The position numbers and the translations under genes were made by a program. A stretch of 64,000 nucleotides of DNA, from the NCBI GenBank assembly GCA_029851415.1, contig CM056742.1, positions 88,092,748 to 88,156,747 of the forward strand. The letters run 5' to 3'. The stretch comes from Eretmocerus hayati. Lineage: Eukaryota; Arthropoda; Insecta; Hymenoptera; Aphelinidae. Shown piece after piece: positions 32,515 through 44,395 of this stretch. The notes under the pieces were generated by a model, which was given only the letters and a program-made list of their open reading frames with translations, ran no database searches and was not told the DNA's origin. The first letter of the stretch is position 1, and the number at the start of each line of letters is the position of its first letter.

Positions 32515-34045
32515 GAAACGACATTAGCTCTCTTTTGACAAACATCCTATGTTGGTTAGTGCTAGAGGCGCTTGACCGCAGATTTTCAGATATACATAAC
32601 GAGTCTAACATACCGTTTGATGAAATTCGTGAATATACTGACTTCCTTTTTGACAACACATTTTTTCAATTTAATAATCAAATTTATCAACAAATCTTTG
32701 GTAGTCCGATGGGATCACCCATCTCTCCACTTTTCGCAAACATTGTTATGGATGATTTGGAAACTTAATGCTTGCGTAAATTGAAAAATGAACACGATTG
32801 CACACCTTCATTTTATTATAGATATGTCGATGACACTCTGATGTGTGTGAAGAAAGAACATGTAGATGTAGTCCTCAATGTTTTCAACAGTTACAGTGAG
32901 CATCTACAGTTCACACATGAGATCGAAAACAACAACACCATCAATTTTCTTGACATATCTCTGATCCGAGAGGATGAAGAAATCATCACCAACTGGTATC
33001 AAAAGCCAACGTCATCAGGCAGGATTTTGAATTTCAAATCCAATCATACTATGAACCAAAAGAAGAACATAGTATTCAATCTAGTCGACAGAGCCACATC
33101 ACTTTCACATAAGAAATTCCATTCCTCTAATTCGTCCTTTTAGATAACGATTATCCTGAAGATTCCACTGATAAATGTATAAAAACCAGATTACATCGTT
33201 CAAAAGATCTCATGAACAGAGCAGAAAAAATACGTTGCAATCAAATCTTACATGCCGGCCAGAACAAAATTTGTATCCTATACCACGAACGTTTATTCGA
33301 AAAATGTAATGCTCTGTTCAAACATAACGATATTCACACTCTTCCAAAAGTTCCCAAGTCATTGAGTTCAATAGTAAAATTAGTCAAGGACCAACTAGAC
33401 AAATTTAGCAAAACTGGTGTTGTTTATAAATTCCAGTGCAAAGACTGCCTAGCAACGTATGTGGGAGAAACGAAGAGACAAGTAGGTACACGTATTAATG
33501 ATCATGTTACAAACTAAGATAAAAAATCCGTAGTTTCAGTTCATAGACTAAAAGATAAACATGATTTCTATTGGGTTCAAACCAAAATTCTTGACACAGG
33601 AAAATTGGGAAAAACGGTTGATTTCTGAGATGATCCATAATAAATTCGATAAGAACTGCATCAATAAAGAAGAGATATTCAAAATCTCAGTCGAATATAT
33701 AACCCGTTGTGAGCAAGGGCTGACGAAGCTCGTTGACCCCCGCTCTTTTTTTCTCTCCCACATGCACTACTTTTCATATATATGTCACCTACTGTATGCT
33801 GCGATCGCGCTAATATAAATATGAGTGTAAAATGGGACTGATGACTCATTCTATTTACCTGTATCGACAGGAGCCAGACGTTATGTCTGTGCTCCATTAT
33901 AAGATCGTTCAAAGTTGCGCATCTTCAATATTTACACATCCATCTTTTGTAAAAAATTTCATATTTTCTATCTTTTTATGTCATAACAGAAACCTGGAGC
34001 CTGAAGAGGTCCACGAAACCTAGTGGACGAAAAGTAGCAATAAAA
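32515..34045 (+). pseudogene. Penelope-like element, 5'-truncated and broken
   Basis: Penelope elements encode a telomerase-related reverse transcriptase joined to a GIY-YIG endonuclease. Visible in order: DISSLLTNIL, FGSPMGSPISPLFANIV, YYRYVDDTLM (catalytic YVDD), EIENNNTINFLDISL, then after a frameshift near 33125 the linker, and GVVYKFQCKDCLATYVGETKR...RINDH (GIY-YIG). A last piece, FLTQENWEKRLISEMIHNK, sits in a third frame from about 33590. An in-frame TAA at 32766-32768 and two or more frameshifts make it inactive. The N-terminal half is missing. A hammerhead-like motif and AATAAA follow at 34001-34042. Confidence 0.9.
34001..34032 (+). ncRNA. Hammerhead-ribozyme-like motif in the Penelope tail
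   Basis: CTGAAGA (34001-34007) matches the CUGANGA core. A 6-bp stem GTCCAC/GTGGAC (34009-34014 with 34023-34028) with an 8-base loop follows, and GAAA (34029-34032) completes the core. One extra G separates the core from helix II compared with the textbook motif. Hammerheads are known in the terminal repeats of arthropod Penelope-like elements. Helices I and III and the cleavage site were not identified, so activity is unproven. Confidence 0.45.
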
Positions 34046-34450
34046 TTTCTTTCATGAAATTCTGGAAATTTATTTAGTTCCCCACCGTCCTTCAAGAACG
34101 ATGAGATCAAATAATCAACTCATATATTAAACATCAAGGACGAAAAATCTACAAAATTACTCATGATAGAATTTAAACAATTTTTAAAAAGTCAGGAGCC
34201 CAATAACATATCACAGAGTACTTCAGTCTAGTAACAGAAGGTCATTTATACTTAACAATTCAATCTAATGAGGAAAAAAGTGAAATACCGAAGAAAAGAG
34301 CTTAGACGTATCAAAGATTGAAATATTGTCTCTTGTCCCCGTCAATCCTCTGGGAGGGTTGCGATACAATGAATCCTTTCAGAGCCTGCTCAAAGAATGA
34401 AATTTTCTGTATCTGCCGAATACCCGAAGGGAGAAAGTTCCAGAAATGAG

Positions 34451-37166
34451 CTACTGAACTTGGAAAGATCTTTTTCCATACTCCAGTCTCACTTTAGGCA
34501 CTCTGAGTCCCTGCTCGTTTGCATCTCCCCGCACTGGGCGCTCGGATTGGTGCCTGGTAAACATCGCAGACAGGTAACCAGGTTTCCTCATGTGCATGAT
34601 CTTATACATAATAATGCCTGCAAAGTACATTCGCCGCGAATCAGTACGCAGCCAGTCCAAGCTCTCCCTTAACGGAGTGATGTGCTCATCCTTCCTAAGA
34701 TCATATACGTATCTAACAAATGAATTGCTCAGTCTTTGTATCCGTTGCCACTGTTCGTCTATGGCGTCAAGACATACGACCGTACAGTAGTCCAGGTAGG
34801 GTTGGACTATTGCCTCGACTAGTTGAATTCGTAGAGTCCTGGTGATGCAAGCCCTAAAAAACCGCAAACCGTATAGGGCTCTGTTGACTTCCTTCGTCAC
34901 TTGATTCATTTGCGGTTTCCACGATAATCCACTATCCAATACAACACCAAGACTCAGGACTGTATCACTGAAAGGGACGAAAACTTCCTCCTGTTTCTCA
35001 ACACCTGGCAAATCCATCCTTCCCAGATTTTTGATGTTCCTCTCAGAGGAGAAAAAGATTGCCTTAGTTTCACCAGCATTGAGACGCAGGCCGGAGCCCG
35101 CAGCCCAATCGGCAAATAGTCGCCCTACTCCTCCTAGTCGAGCGATTCCCTCCCTGATCTCGTTTTGCTCCACTTGGAGATAAATTTGAAGGTCATCAGC
35201 GTCGAAGAGACGATCTACCGACTTTCCATCCAGTAACACGTTCAACCTGAAGAGTAGTGGTCCAAGAACGGAACCCTGTGAAACACCCAGATTGGTTGTG
35301 AGCCGATCAGATTTACTGTACTTGGAAGTGACTAGCTGGGTGCGACCTTGTAAATATGATTTGATCCACAGGAGTGCCGATTGCGAGAAACCAAGTTGTC
35401 GCAATTCACTCAGCAGTTTTGTTGGTGATATTGTGTCAAAGGCTTTGCTGAAGTCGATGAGTAGTAGTAGGGTGATCTTAATCCTATCTATACCTAAACT
35501 GATGCCATCAGTCAATTTCAGCAAAGCTGTCTGGGTACTGTTGTGTTGTCTGAAACCAGCCTGGAAGCGATCTAGTAATTTTTCTTTCTTCAGGTACACC
35601 GTGATTTGGTCATATGCAATTTTCTCGAGAACTTTGGAAAGGAAGCACAGGAGCGCAATGGGGTGGAAGTCCGAGACTGATGATGGAGCGACAGTCTTTT
35701 TCACCGCAATCAACTGTGCTCGCTTCCAAGCCTCGGGAAAGATGCAGTGAGCGAAAGAGGAGTTGAAAATGTTTACAATAAGATCACCTATGGCCGGAAG
35801 TGCTTTCGCGATCACGATTTGAGGAATTCCATCCACCCCACGGGCCTGTGAGGAAAAATGTTTGATAGCAAGGACAACTTCATTGAAGTTCGTGGGCTTG
35901 AATTTGAAGCCCTCCTCTGATGCCGAATTATTATCGTCCGTTGCCTCATTGATATTTTGGTGGGGTGAAACTGGAACTCCCGTAAAGTGAGCGTTTAACT
36001 CATCCGGTGTGAAACCATGGAGTTCCTCCTCTTTGCTCTTAGGTAAGAGGCCAATGTTGCGCATCTCCTTCCAGATGTTCTTGTTCTGATCAAGAGCGTC
36101 TGAGAGATGGTTCTGAAGGAAGGAGTTACGCTCTTGTCCAACGCGCAGTGAAGACCTCTTCACTGAGCCGAAAGTACTCATACTGAAGCTCGGAACACTT
36201 GCGCTGGTTACGTTGATTTCGCTCCCAGCGCCTGCGCGTCACATCTCGCTTATTTATGAGCGCTCTCAACTCAGAACCAATCCAAGGAGCATCCTTTTTT
36301 CGCGGATTGTTAGTTTTTTCCGGTGTTAATTTATCTAAAACAATCTCCAAATTTTCATTTAAGCAGTGAACGCGTCTTCCAAGCTGGTTTCGGCATTTCC
36401 AAGAGCTGTCCAGTCACATCGAAGCAGACGGTCATTTGAAATCTCCGGAGTGATGTTACGGAAATTCCTGTAGGTGAAGGAATTTTTAGGCGGAGCAGAA
36501 GTGAAGACGTTGATGACATGTCACGTCAATGACCGCGTACTTGCCGAAACTGGGCAGTAGTCTGTTTCGTGAGTCGGTATCATACAAGTGGTCGATCCAT
36601 TTGTGAGATACACTAGGGTTATGTTGATGAGTCGCGCCATGCTGCACAATCTGTAGGGACAGTTCTTCCATCAGTGCAGTCAATGTCTTTGTGTCAGGAT
36701 GAGCTGTGTCCAGCAAGTCTGCATTCAGATCCTCCATGATAACTTTGTGGCTATAGTCACCACACAGCCGGCGTAATGAGCCGAAGAGCCCATCTTCCTT
36801 CTGCATGGCGACCTTTGGGGGCCTAGAAATCATACCTAATAATATTGATGGTGAGTTACTCTGCTGTACGTTGCAAAATAGATACTTAGGGATGCCGGGA
36901 CACTCTGAACCAGAAGTATTAGACGAGGCAAGCCTCTCCACTTTTAAATCATCACGTACATACAGAACAACCCCACCTTCGTTTCTGTTACGATCCTGGT
37001 GTAACAGCAAATAACCTGGGATCTGAACAAGACTGTCGTCCAAGAACTCATCCAGCCACGACTCAGCTACCCCAAAAAGATGGTAAGAGGGGTCGGCGGC
37101 GATGAGCAGGCGCAGATGCTCAATCTTATCCGTTAAGGAATTAAGATTGATAAACCCCGCCTTCAA
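34451..37166 (-). pseudogene. ORF2 of A1: endonuclease plus reverse transcriptase, broken
   Basis: The endonuclease part starts near 37166 (KAGFINLNSLTDK, FGVAESWLDE, GGVVLYVRDDL, SHKWIDHLYDTD). The usual GDLNAD is EDLNAD here, losing the Gly. Frames change near 36480 and near 36146 (after EYFRLSEEV). The RT frame 36181-34451 contains [37 protein letters not shown] and FDADDLQIYL. The catalytic box is thus DADD instead of YADD, and about ten residues before it (the YVNDLPG region) are deleted compared with 53090-55141. It would convert the transcript to cDNA at a nicked target, but these lesions make it inactive. Confidence 0.9.
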
Positions 37167-37208
37167 GGAACTACCACTCTCTTTTGACCCTCCGGCAGCC
37201 GTATCTGG

Positions 37209-39012
37209 TCAGGGAGTCCTCACAGACGCTGCTATCAAAGCTGCACTCTGCTCTGGAACAGTAGTGTTGTTCTGAGTGCTGTCCGAGGGCTCACGAGTGA
37301 GTCTTGGGACAGTTCGACACGCCGTTTGAATGACATACAATTCAGCGAGAGACTCGAACGCGTGCGCTCTCTCACCATTTCTACGCCTGGCCCAGAAGCG
37401 TCCGCCACTGTGCCAAACATATTTGAAGCCCAGACCCCGTGCAAGTGGCCTCAAGTAAATATATTCCTTGTATTTTTTACGGGGTAACATCTCATTGATG
37501 TAAATCTTTCGGTCTGGCACATGGGCTTTCACTTTAGGGTTAAGCAAGTTGGGCTCAATCTTATGAGTTGTGAAGTAATTGTTGGCAATCGAGCGCTTGG
37601 CTCTCATCACTTCCCTGGCTAGACGGCCGCACGAGAGTTGGACTGGGCAAGATGGAATAGAACGTGAACGGGTGTCCGGAGCTTGAGACGATGTATTGGT
37701 CGATCTATTGTCATGTATTGGATTTGCTCTCCCAGATACGCGCCAGGGCTGCAGAACACCAACATCAGTGATGTTTTCCCTCTTCAGCGAGGGAAAGATG
37801 GACTTGAGTACTGCATAGGAAATATTACATACCTCTTCCTCCGAGGCAGTAGAGTCATTCTTCAAAGCACCGGTTATGATTAATTGGCTGCACTCAAGAC
37901 TGTCACCCCTGAGTTCAGTACTCTGCCGCCCAGCACGTCAATGGTTGGAAAAATCCGTTCGAACTTGTGGATCTGGCCCGGAGAATCGATGTGGAAGCTC
38001 AGAAATGGAGGACTTAGTTTCATTACTAACATTAGATTTTCGCAGAGTGCCCTGGTCATCTTTCAAAAGACCAGTCAGATGTGCGATCTGGCTTTTCATT
38101 GAAGTATTTTCCTCAAGAAGCAGCTCACGATCTAGGCAAAACTCCTCCAGCTTAGAGTTTTGCTTCTCTATGAGTCCCTCCAGAGACGACATGCGTGCTA
38201 ACAGTTGATCACTCGCCGCACTCACTGCTGGTGTGGGCGGCGTAGAGGAGATGGCAGCGTCATGTCGGTTCAGGAGGGACATTATTCCGTCGAGCCACTT
38301 CTGAGTTAAATCATTGAAAAAAGAGATCCAGAGTACTCTGCGAAATTAAAACCCACTTATCTCTAAGGGAATCCGGTGCTGGCGTCGTTGCTGGACTCGT
38401 CGGCTGTACTGATCTTCTGTCTCTCCCGTCCTGGGATATTCCACACCCATTTCCTGGGGATGTTGAGAGAAATGGCTGGGATGTGCCAATATCCTGCGTT
38501 ACTGCTATTTGAATTTTCACGCCACTGATGGCAGGTGTTGAGGTGCTGCCACCGCTGCAAGTTGGTAGCGCAGCAAACGACAACCGCTGCTTGTCATTCC
38601 TCGCAGCATGAGGAGAGTCTCTGATGGTAGGGGGCTTCTCGTTGCGGCCGGTGATAGTGGTCCGCGGGGCAAGGGGAGATATCCCCGTCTTGCCGCGAGA
38701 GCTGAGACGCGCCTGCGTGATGGTTGGCAGACCACTCACACCAGCACGCACACCGGTATTTCCCTTTTCTCTCTCTCTTTCTCACTCTCTGGCGCTCTTT
38801 GTGCTGCGTCGAGCAGCTGAAATCTTCTGCTTGACTGTACCCGGCGACGTTATAGTAGATGGATTTTTGCTCACCCCATGACACGCCACGCAGAACCACG
38901 TGTTGTTCGATATTTTTGAACATTTTGCGTGGGCAAACCGTTTGCAGATGCTGCATTGTTTGCTGCCATGACGCAGGATGGTGTTGCATATGTGGCAGGT
39001 GTTGCCGCCCAT
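37209..39012 (-). pseudogene. ORF1 of A1: PHD-like finger, coiled coil and RNA-binding region, broken
   Basis: ORF1 starts at ATG 39012 with C-x2-C, C-x2-C-x4-H-x2-C and C-x2-C pairs (CHICN, CSICKRFAHAKC, CVAC), a PHD-like zinc finger. Stops follow in a TC-rich segment near 38780, a Ser/Thr/Pro-rich part runs to 38311, then a coiled coil (SSLEGLIEKQNSKLEEFCLD) from 38282. The C-terminal frame 37865-37209 (RKIYINEMLPRKKYKEYIYL, GLGFKYVWHSGGRFW) is the conserved RNA-binding-like end. ORF1 proteins coat element RNA. Frame changes and stops break it at about three places. Confidence 0.8.
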
Positions 39013-39621
39013 TGCGTGACAGCAGACAGCAGCAGTATAGTAGCGAGCAGCAGACGACCGCCGGGCATGCGCGGGATGGGTGGTTTCGGCGCCAATATCT
39101 GCCGACTGGTTGTTATTGTCAAATTGCAGAATTTGGAATAATTTCTCTCAGGCTCGGGTTGGAGCCATGCACTCATACTCCGAAAGTAAGAGCCTGCGAG
39201 AGGAAACCCAATCTACAAAAAATTGTCACTCGGGACAAAGTTCTGTTGGTAAAAAACGACATTCAACACGGAGCGATGTAGAAAGCGTGTGGTTGTACTC
39301 ACCGGCGGAGATTGATTGATTGATTGATTCAACTTTATTAGCCCGGGGACACTGAGTCCCATGGGGCAAAACGAAAAACAATGGATACATGAATTTTATA
39401 AAATTTTATGAAATTTTATAAAATAGGCAGATATATGCTCAGCAATCGTACTCCTTGATGCATTATATAACCACTACCCATACACTAAATAACAGTAACA
39501 GGTACATTGATCAACTCGTGACTGTAAGAAAGGATGACGGTAAATGAGCACAGGTAGCAAATCACCAGTGTCTGACGATTGGTATGGACCGCTTTCGACG
39601 AGAATATGAACAAGCTGTGTG

Positions 39622-42495
39622 TTACAATTCGACGAGTTCATCTTGACTGTGCAGATGAGCTAGAAGATGCTTTTTGAACGTTTTAACTGTTGTTGCGTCC
39701 CGAGGAAGAGATGAAAGTACTTGAGGTAACTTATTCCAGAACTTAGCAGCTGCGATTCTGAATGATTTTTCATATGTGCTAGTGCGAGCAGTTTTGATAA
39801 GCAAATCGCCCGTTTGCAATCGCTTTGACCTGTGTAGGGTAGTATTACATAGTTCAGTAATGTGATAGGCCAAGTAGCTGGGGGTGCCGCTTTTCAGTAT
39901 TTGAAATGTTTGACTAGCCAAGAAGTACTCTCGACGAGACTTGACAGATAGCCATCCTAACTGTTTCCGATAGGGAGTGATATGGTCGCGCCAGGGGATA
40001 TTGCCAAAGATGGAGCGTGTGCATGCGTTTTGTGCCCTTTGGAGTTTGAGGTCCAATCCCTTATCAAGACTATGAAAAACAAGGCAAGCGTAATCGAAGA
40101 AAGGCATGATAAGAGATTGAACTAGTGTTTTCCTGATTGAGAACGAGAGTGCATGACGGTGAGATCTGAGTTGACGTAGAGTACCGAAGACCTGCTGACA
40201 AATATGTGACACTTGCTTTTTCCAGTTGAGGTCGCTGCTTATCCAAACACCCAGGTTCTTTACCTCTGACACATAGTCTACAGGAGTGCCATCGATTTGT
40301 ATTTTGGGTAAATTTCCCATGTCGAGAAGGCGAAGATTTCCAGCACTGCCCAAATTCATGACTTTGGTCTTTTTCAAGTTCAGAGTCAGACCATTGGAGA
40401 CAGCCCAGTGATGTATGGCATTGGCATCTGAATCGACTTTCCTCAGCGTATCAATAACTTCCATGTGTTGGCAACTCCTGTAGATCTGTGTGTCATCAGC
40501 GTAAATCATATAGCGACAGAATCTGAGAACCTGGGGTAGATCATTGATGAAGATGGAAAATAAAAGTGGTCCTAACACTGATCCTTGGGGAACTCCCGCT
40601 GTAGTTTCCAACCAATCAGATACTGTACCTCCCCCGTCGATGTCAGCTTGACACCTATCAGCAAGATATGAGAGAAACCATTTGATAGTGTGATTGTCGA
40701 CTTGATATGAGCGTAGTTTTTGAATGAGGATGTGGTGTGAAATTTTATCGAACGCTTTGGAAAAATCGAATAGCACAAGAAAGGTGTATCGCAATCCATC
40801 GATTGCTTCTCTCACGTCATCCAAGACACCAAGAAGTACAGTCTGTGTACTATGGCCTGAGCGGAAGCCAGCTTGGCGAGGGTCTAGGAGGTGATTTGAT
40901 TCAAGGTGACGTGTGAGTTGTTGCGCAACAATTTTCTCCAGTATCTTTGAGCATTTAGATATGCGGGCGATGGGTCTAAGATCTGATACATCAGATAACT
41001 GAGCTCTTTAAGGAATGGGCGTGATGAGTGTGCGTTTCCAAAGCGTTGGATAGGATGCCGATGAAATTGATGAGTTGAAAATGCTTGCGAGAGGTGAGAG
41101 AAATTCAGGACATGAGGTGATGAAGTTCTTGATGGTAAAGCCGTCGATGCCAGACGATTTCGATTTGACTCCAAGCATCTCATAATAAATCTCGTCTGGC
41201 GATGTTTCCTGAAGAGTAAATACTGAGATGGGTTGGCATGTTGTGGTATGAGGTGGAGTGTGTTGGGGGACTGGATTATGAGGTAAAGTTGACGTTTGGA
41301 TGCTGGAAATGGACGAGAAATGTGAGTTCATAGCATCATGTGAAAATGTGGTGATAGGCGATGGTGTGCGAGATTTGATCATACCGAGTCTGTCGAGAGC
41401 ACTCCAGAGCTTGTTCATATCTTTCGCGGCGTTGATCTGGCTTGCATAATAACTATTTTTGGCTTTGCTCAATTCAGTTTTCAACTCAGCGCGTAGGGTG
41501 CGATAACTTTCCTTGAGCACAGGACAATTGAGCTGTTTAGCTTTTCTATAAACATCATCGCGGTGTTTCATTCGCTGCCTAATTTCAGAATTCACCCATG
41601 GTTTCTTAGAGTCAGGAATAGTGACCTTGCGCATGGGAGCATGTTGATCCAGCGCAGTTTTGAGGGAGGCAGTAAAAGTTTGTACTTTCTCTTCGAGACA
41701 CATGTGGTCGTTAACTAGGTCCATGCCAGCGTGTACATCATTCAAGTACTTGGATCGGTCAAAATGCTTGAAGTCACGTTTGATGAATGTACGATTTGAA
41801 TGACTATCTGGATGAAGTTTTAAATTGAGGTCAATTCTGTCGTGACCGAATGTGAAAGGTGCATCAGACTTGACATACGAATCGATAATAGATAGTGAAT
41901 TAACAATATATAGGTCGATCCAAGTATGAGAAAGTTGCCTCTGGGCGTTTACTGTATGATGCGTGGGGTCCGATTGTACTAATTCAAGTGCAAGATTCTG
42001 CGTATGTCTCTGGATATACTTAGACTCTGAGTCTGCCACACACATATTGACATTGAAGTCTCCGGTTACAACAACAAACTCGTATTTAGGGAGAAATTTT
42101 GACAGAACATCGAAAAACTCTTCTGGCAGAGGGCCATGAGGAGGACGGTACAGGACGGCAAGGAGAAGTCGCTTATTCTTGACAGCTATCTCTACAATTA
42201 AGTATTCAGGCTGCTTGATGCGAGAGTTATCCGAACTGACTAAAATTTTGAAAGGTAGCGATTCGTGGATGTACAGAGCAACTCCACCTCCAGCACGATT
42301 CACTCGATCATTACGCACAATAGTATAATTGGAGAGATGAACAGAAGTATCAGTATCGTTGATAGAGAGCTTGCTCTCGCTTATCGCAAGGACATGTTTA
42401 GGATTATCGAACAGGAATAGTTCTATTTCATTGAAGTGTGACTGGATGCCATTAACATTTGCATGAGAATTATTCACTAATGAGGAATCGTGCAA
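39622..42495 (-). pseudogene. ORF2 of element C: endonuclease and reverse transcriptase with one in-frame stop
   Basis: The frame spans 957 codons with one TAA at codon 496. Endonuclease motifs: HANVNGIQSHFNEIE, AISESKL, AGGGVALYI, LYRPPHGP, VVTGDFNVN, LSHTWIDLYIV, FGHDRIDLNL. Reverse transcriptase motifs after the stop: the finger region, [27 protein letters not shown] and IYADD (YADD at about residues 665-668). The thumb and C-terminus continue to LVEL. The stop replaces a position where related elements have a Lys, so a single base change is likely. Upstream ORF1 ends 28 bases before this start. It would act by nicking the target and priming reverse transcription there. Confidence 0.9.
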
Positions 42496-42523
42496 TGAGT
42501 GCCGGTGATGGAAGGTACATTTG

Positions 42524-43705
42524 TCAGGAATGGAGTGCGCTGAGGTCTATCTCGGATCTGATAGGAATCTGAGGAGAGTTGGCATCTTTCCGCATAAAAA
42601 TGGTGTAATCATTGATTCTTGGGGGCAAATATTTGAGTTCAGTTGCTTTTAGTCTTGCTTTTTTCAGTAGCTCATAAAGTGATTTTGGGTAGAGAGGACG
42701 GATGAAAATTTTGTTTGATGATGCGTCTCCAAAAGCCTCAGCGGCAGTGAATTTACTCGTTGCAATGCGTTTTGAGACTATGTCGTCTCGAATCTGTGCG
42801 GATTTGAATTTTACAACGACACTTCTTGACGTTTGATTTATTGCCGAGGCTACGGGGGCACCATTGTTACCTTTTTTCGAAGATTCGCGTGGAAATACTC
42901 TCGCATCAAGTATGTCACCAACAAGGTGCGCTAGATTCAGCGCTATCAATATAGATTTAATCATATTAAAAGGAGTTTCTTCGATACCGAGCGGAATACC
43001 AGACGCAATCAGCTCCGCTTCTTCTCTGATGATGATGTTTGAGGAACTCGTGGCCGAAGTATTAGATGTATGCACGTTGTTCTGCATGCGTCGTAGGTCA
43101 TCACGAATCGAGGACAGACCCTTATCCATCTTATCACTCAGGTTACTGATTTGCTGATCATGCTCAGCCAGCTTGCTGTGAATAGCGCCTAGGTCGTCAA
43201 CGCGCTTGTTCAAGGCTCTGATCGATGAGTGAAAATTTGTCTCCATTGCATGAAGCCGTTCTTCTTGGCGAGCAGTAAATGCATCTAGATGCCGTTCAAT
43301 CAATGCAGAGATAGAGGCAAGAGCTGGATGAGGCGGCTGCTGCATACCCGTGAAGAGTGGTGTAGACGGGCTTGTGTTGGTAGTGGTAGCTGTGGTGTTT
43401 TGAGCCCCGGCAAATGTGGTGGTAAAAAGTGGCATATCGGTGTTATTCAGCTGTTGCGATGCCTGAGCAGCGGGGCCCGTGGCTCCATCTATTGGGTAAA
43501 GCTGACTCTGGCCAATTCCATCCATACCGACACTCTTCCGGTAATGCTTGGATCCAGTAATCGTAAGCGCGCAGCACGGTTTCGCTGAACGATAGCTAGC
43601 ATAAGTACGAGCACAACCCGGGTGGAAGGTTTGAGTGCAGTTTTCCGCTTCACATAATATGAACTCCCCCGCTATGGGTTTCTGGCACTTTGCACAAGTA
43701 GGCAT
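42524..43705 (-). CDS. ORF1 of element C: PHD-like finger, coiled coil, RNA-binding-like domain
   Basis: I chose the ATG at 43705 (MPTCAKCQKP) because the conserved finger starts there; the frame is open upstream to 43792. Counting from the upstream Met (43792), the finger uses C33-x2-C36, C47, C52, H57-x2-C60 and a CC pair near 73, a PHD-like C4HC3 pattern. A Thr/Ser-rich linker follows, then a coiled coil (about 165-245: LIERHLDAFTARQEERLHAM, KRVDDLGAIHSKL). A C-terminal RNA-binding-like part (SVVVKFKSAQIRDDIVSKRI) follows. ORF1 proteins of CR1-type elements bind element RNA. The frame is intact. Confidence 0.8.
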   Translation of the reverse strand: MPTCAKCQKPIAGEFILCEAENCTQTFHPGCARTYASYRSAKPCCALTITGSKHYRKSVGMDGIGQSQLYPIDGATGPAAQASQQLNNTDMPLFTTTFAGAQNTTATTTNTSPSTPLFTGMQQPPHPALASISALIERHLDAFTARQEERLHAMETNFHSSIRALNKRVDDLGAIHSKLAEHDQQISNLSDKMDKGLSSIRDDLRRMQNNVHTSNTSATSSSNIIIREEAELIASGIPLGIEETPFNMIKSILIALNLAHLVGDILDARVFPRESSKKGNNGAPVASAINQTSRSVVVKFKSAQIRDDIVSKRIATSKFTAAEAFGDASSNKIFIRPLYPKSLYELLKKARLKATELKYLPPRINDYTIFMRKDANSPQIPIRSEIDLSALHS

Positions 43706-44359
43706 TCGGCAGTTTTGAGTGCGTGTGTTATCTGTCGATTGTAGAGAAAGACAGTCCCAAAGAGGTGCCCAATGCGCATGCGCACGTAGCATATGTTTTG
43801 CAGAAGTTCACAGAGCCTCACGAGTATGTAATATCGTTACCGTGGTATCGACTGACACAGTGCAATGAGTCACACGAAAAGTTCAGCGACGTGCACAATA
43901 ATTGATATGTACATCGTACAGTATTCAACGCCACAAACACAACACTATAGGCGAGCGACACAGCACTTCATCATTGCAGCAGAATGCAGGGACAACGTTG
44001 ACAGGTGTTTTGGGTCACAGCTGATAGTAGCAGCCAACAGCTGCCGAGTAGCGGCAGAGCAGCACAAGCACAAGTACAGGAGAGCAGAAGACATGCAGCG
44101 AGGCGAGCATGCGCGGTTGTACTGATTCAAGCGCGAGCAATGTCGGCACTCTTGGCGATGATGAGTGTGCACAGTCTTTTTTTCAGAGGTGGATATCCCT
44201 CCCAGGCTCGATAGGGGAGCCAGGCAGATGTTGCTCCAAGGACGAGAGCCTGCAGGAGAGACCCACCCTGGAAGAAATTCCCACTCGAGGGATTGAATTC
44301 GGTATTAGAATTGTGGTTCTCTGAGGAGCGATATGAAGTACGTGTGGTTACAACTTACC

Positions 44360-44363
44360 AGCG

Positions 44364-44395
<32 letters not shown>

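Larger units (their letters stand above)
34080..39308 (-). mobile_element. CR1-group non-LTR element A1, near full length but broken
   Basis: The minus-strand order is 5' UTR (39308-39013), ORF1 (39012-37209), ORF2 (about 37166-34420), 3' UTR. The 5' terminus reads CCGCCGGTGAGTACAACC and directly follows the (AATC)n tail of element C. It is homologous to the 5' end of C (44358) and of the chimera (55998). The exact 3' boundary, next to the Penelope relic, is unclear. PHD-like ORF1 plus endonuclease/RT ORF2 with short tandem-repeat tails fits the CR1 group. Confidence 0.85.
39313..44358 (-). mobile_element. CR1-group non-LTR element C, full length with one nonsense codon in ORF2
   Basis: The minus-strand order is 5' UTR (44358-43706), ORF1 (43705-42524), a 28-base gap, ORF2 (42495-39622), 3' UTR with AATAAA near the end, and tail (AATC)n at 39313-39331. 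The 5' end (CCGCTGGTAAGTTGTAACC) abuts the (ATCT)n(CT)n tail of A', and its own tail abuts the 5' end of A1. It is the best-preserved non-LTR element here; the only clear coding lesion I found is the TAA at 41008-41010. Confidence 0.9.
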
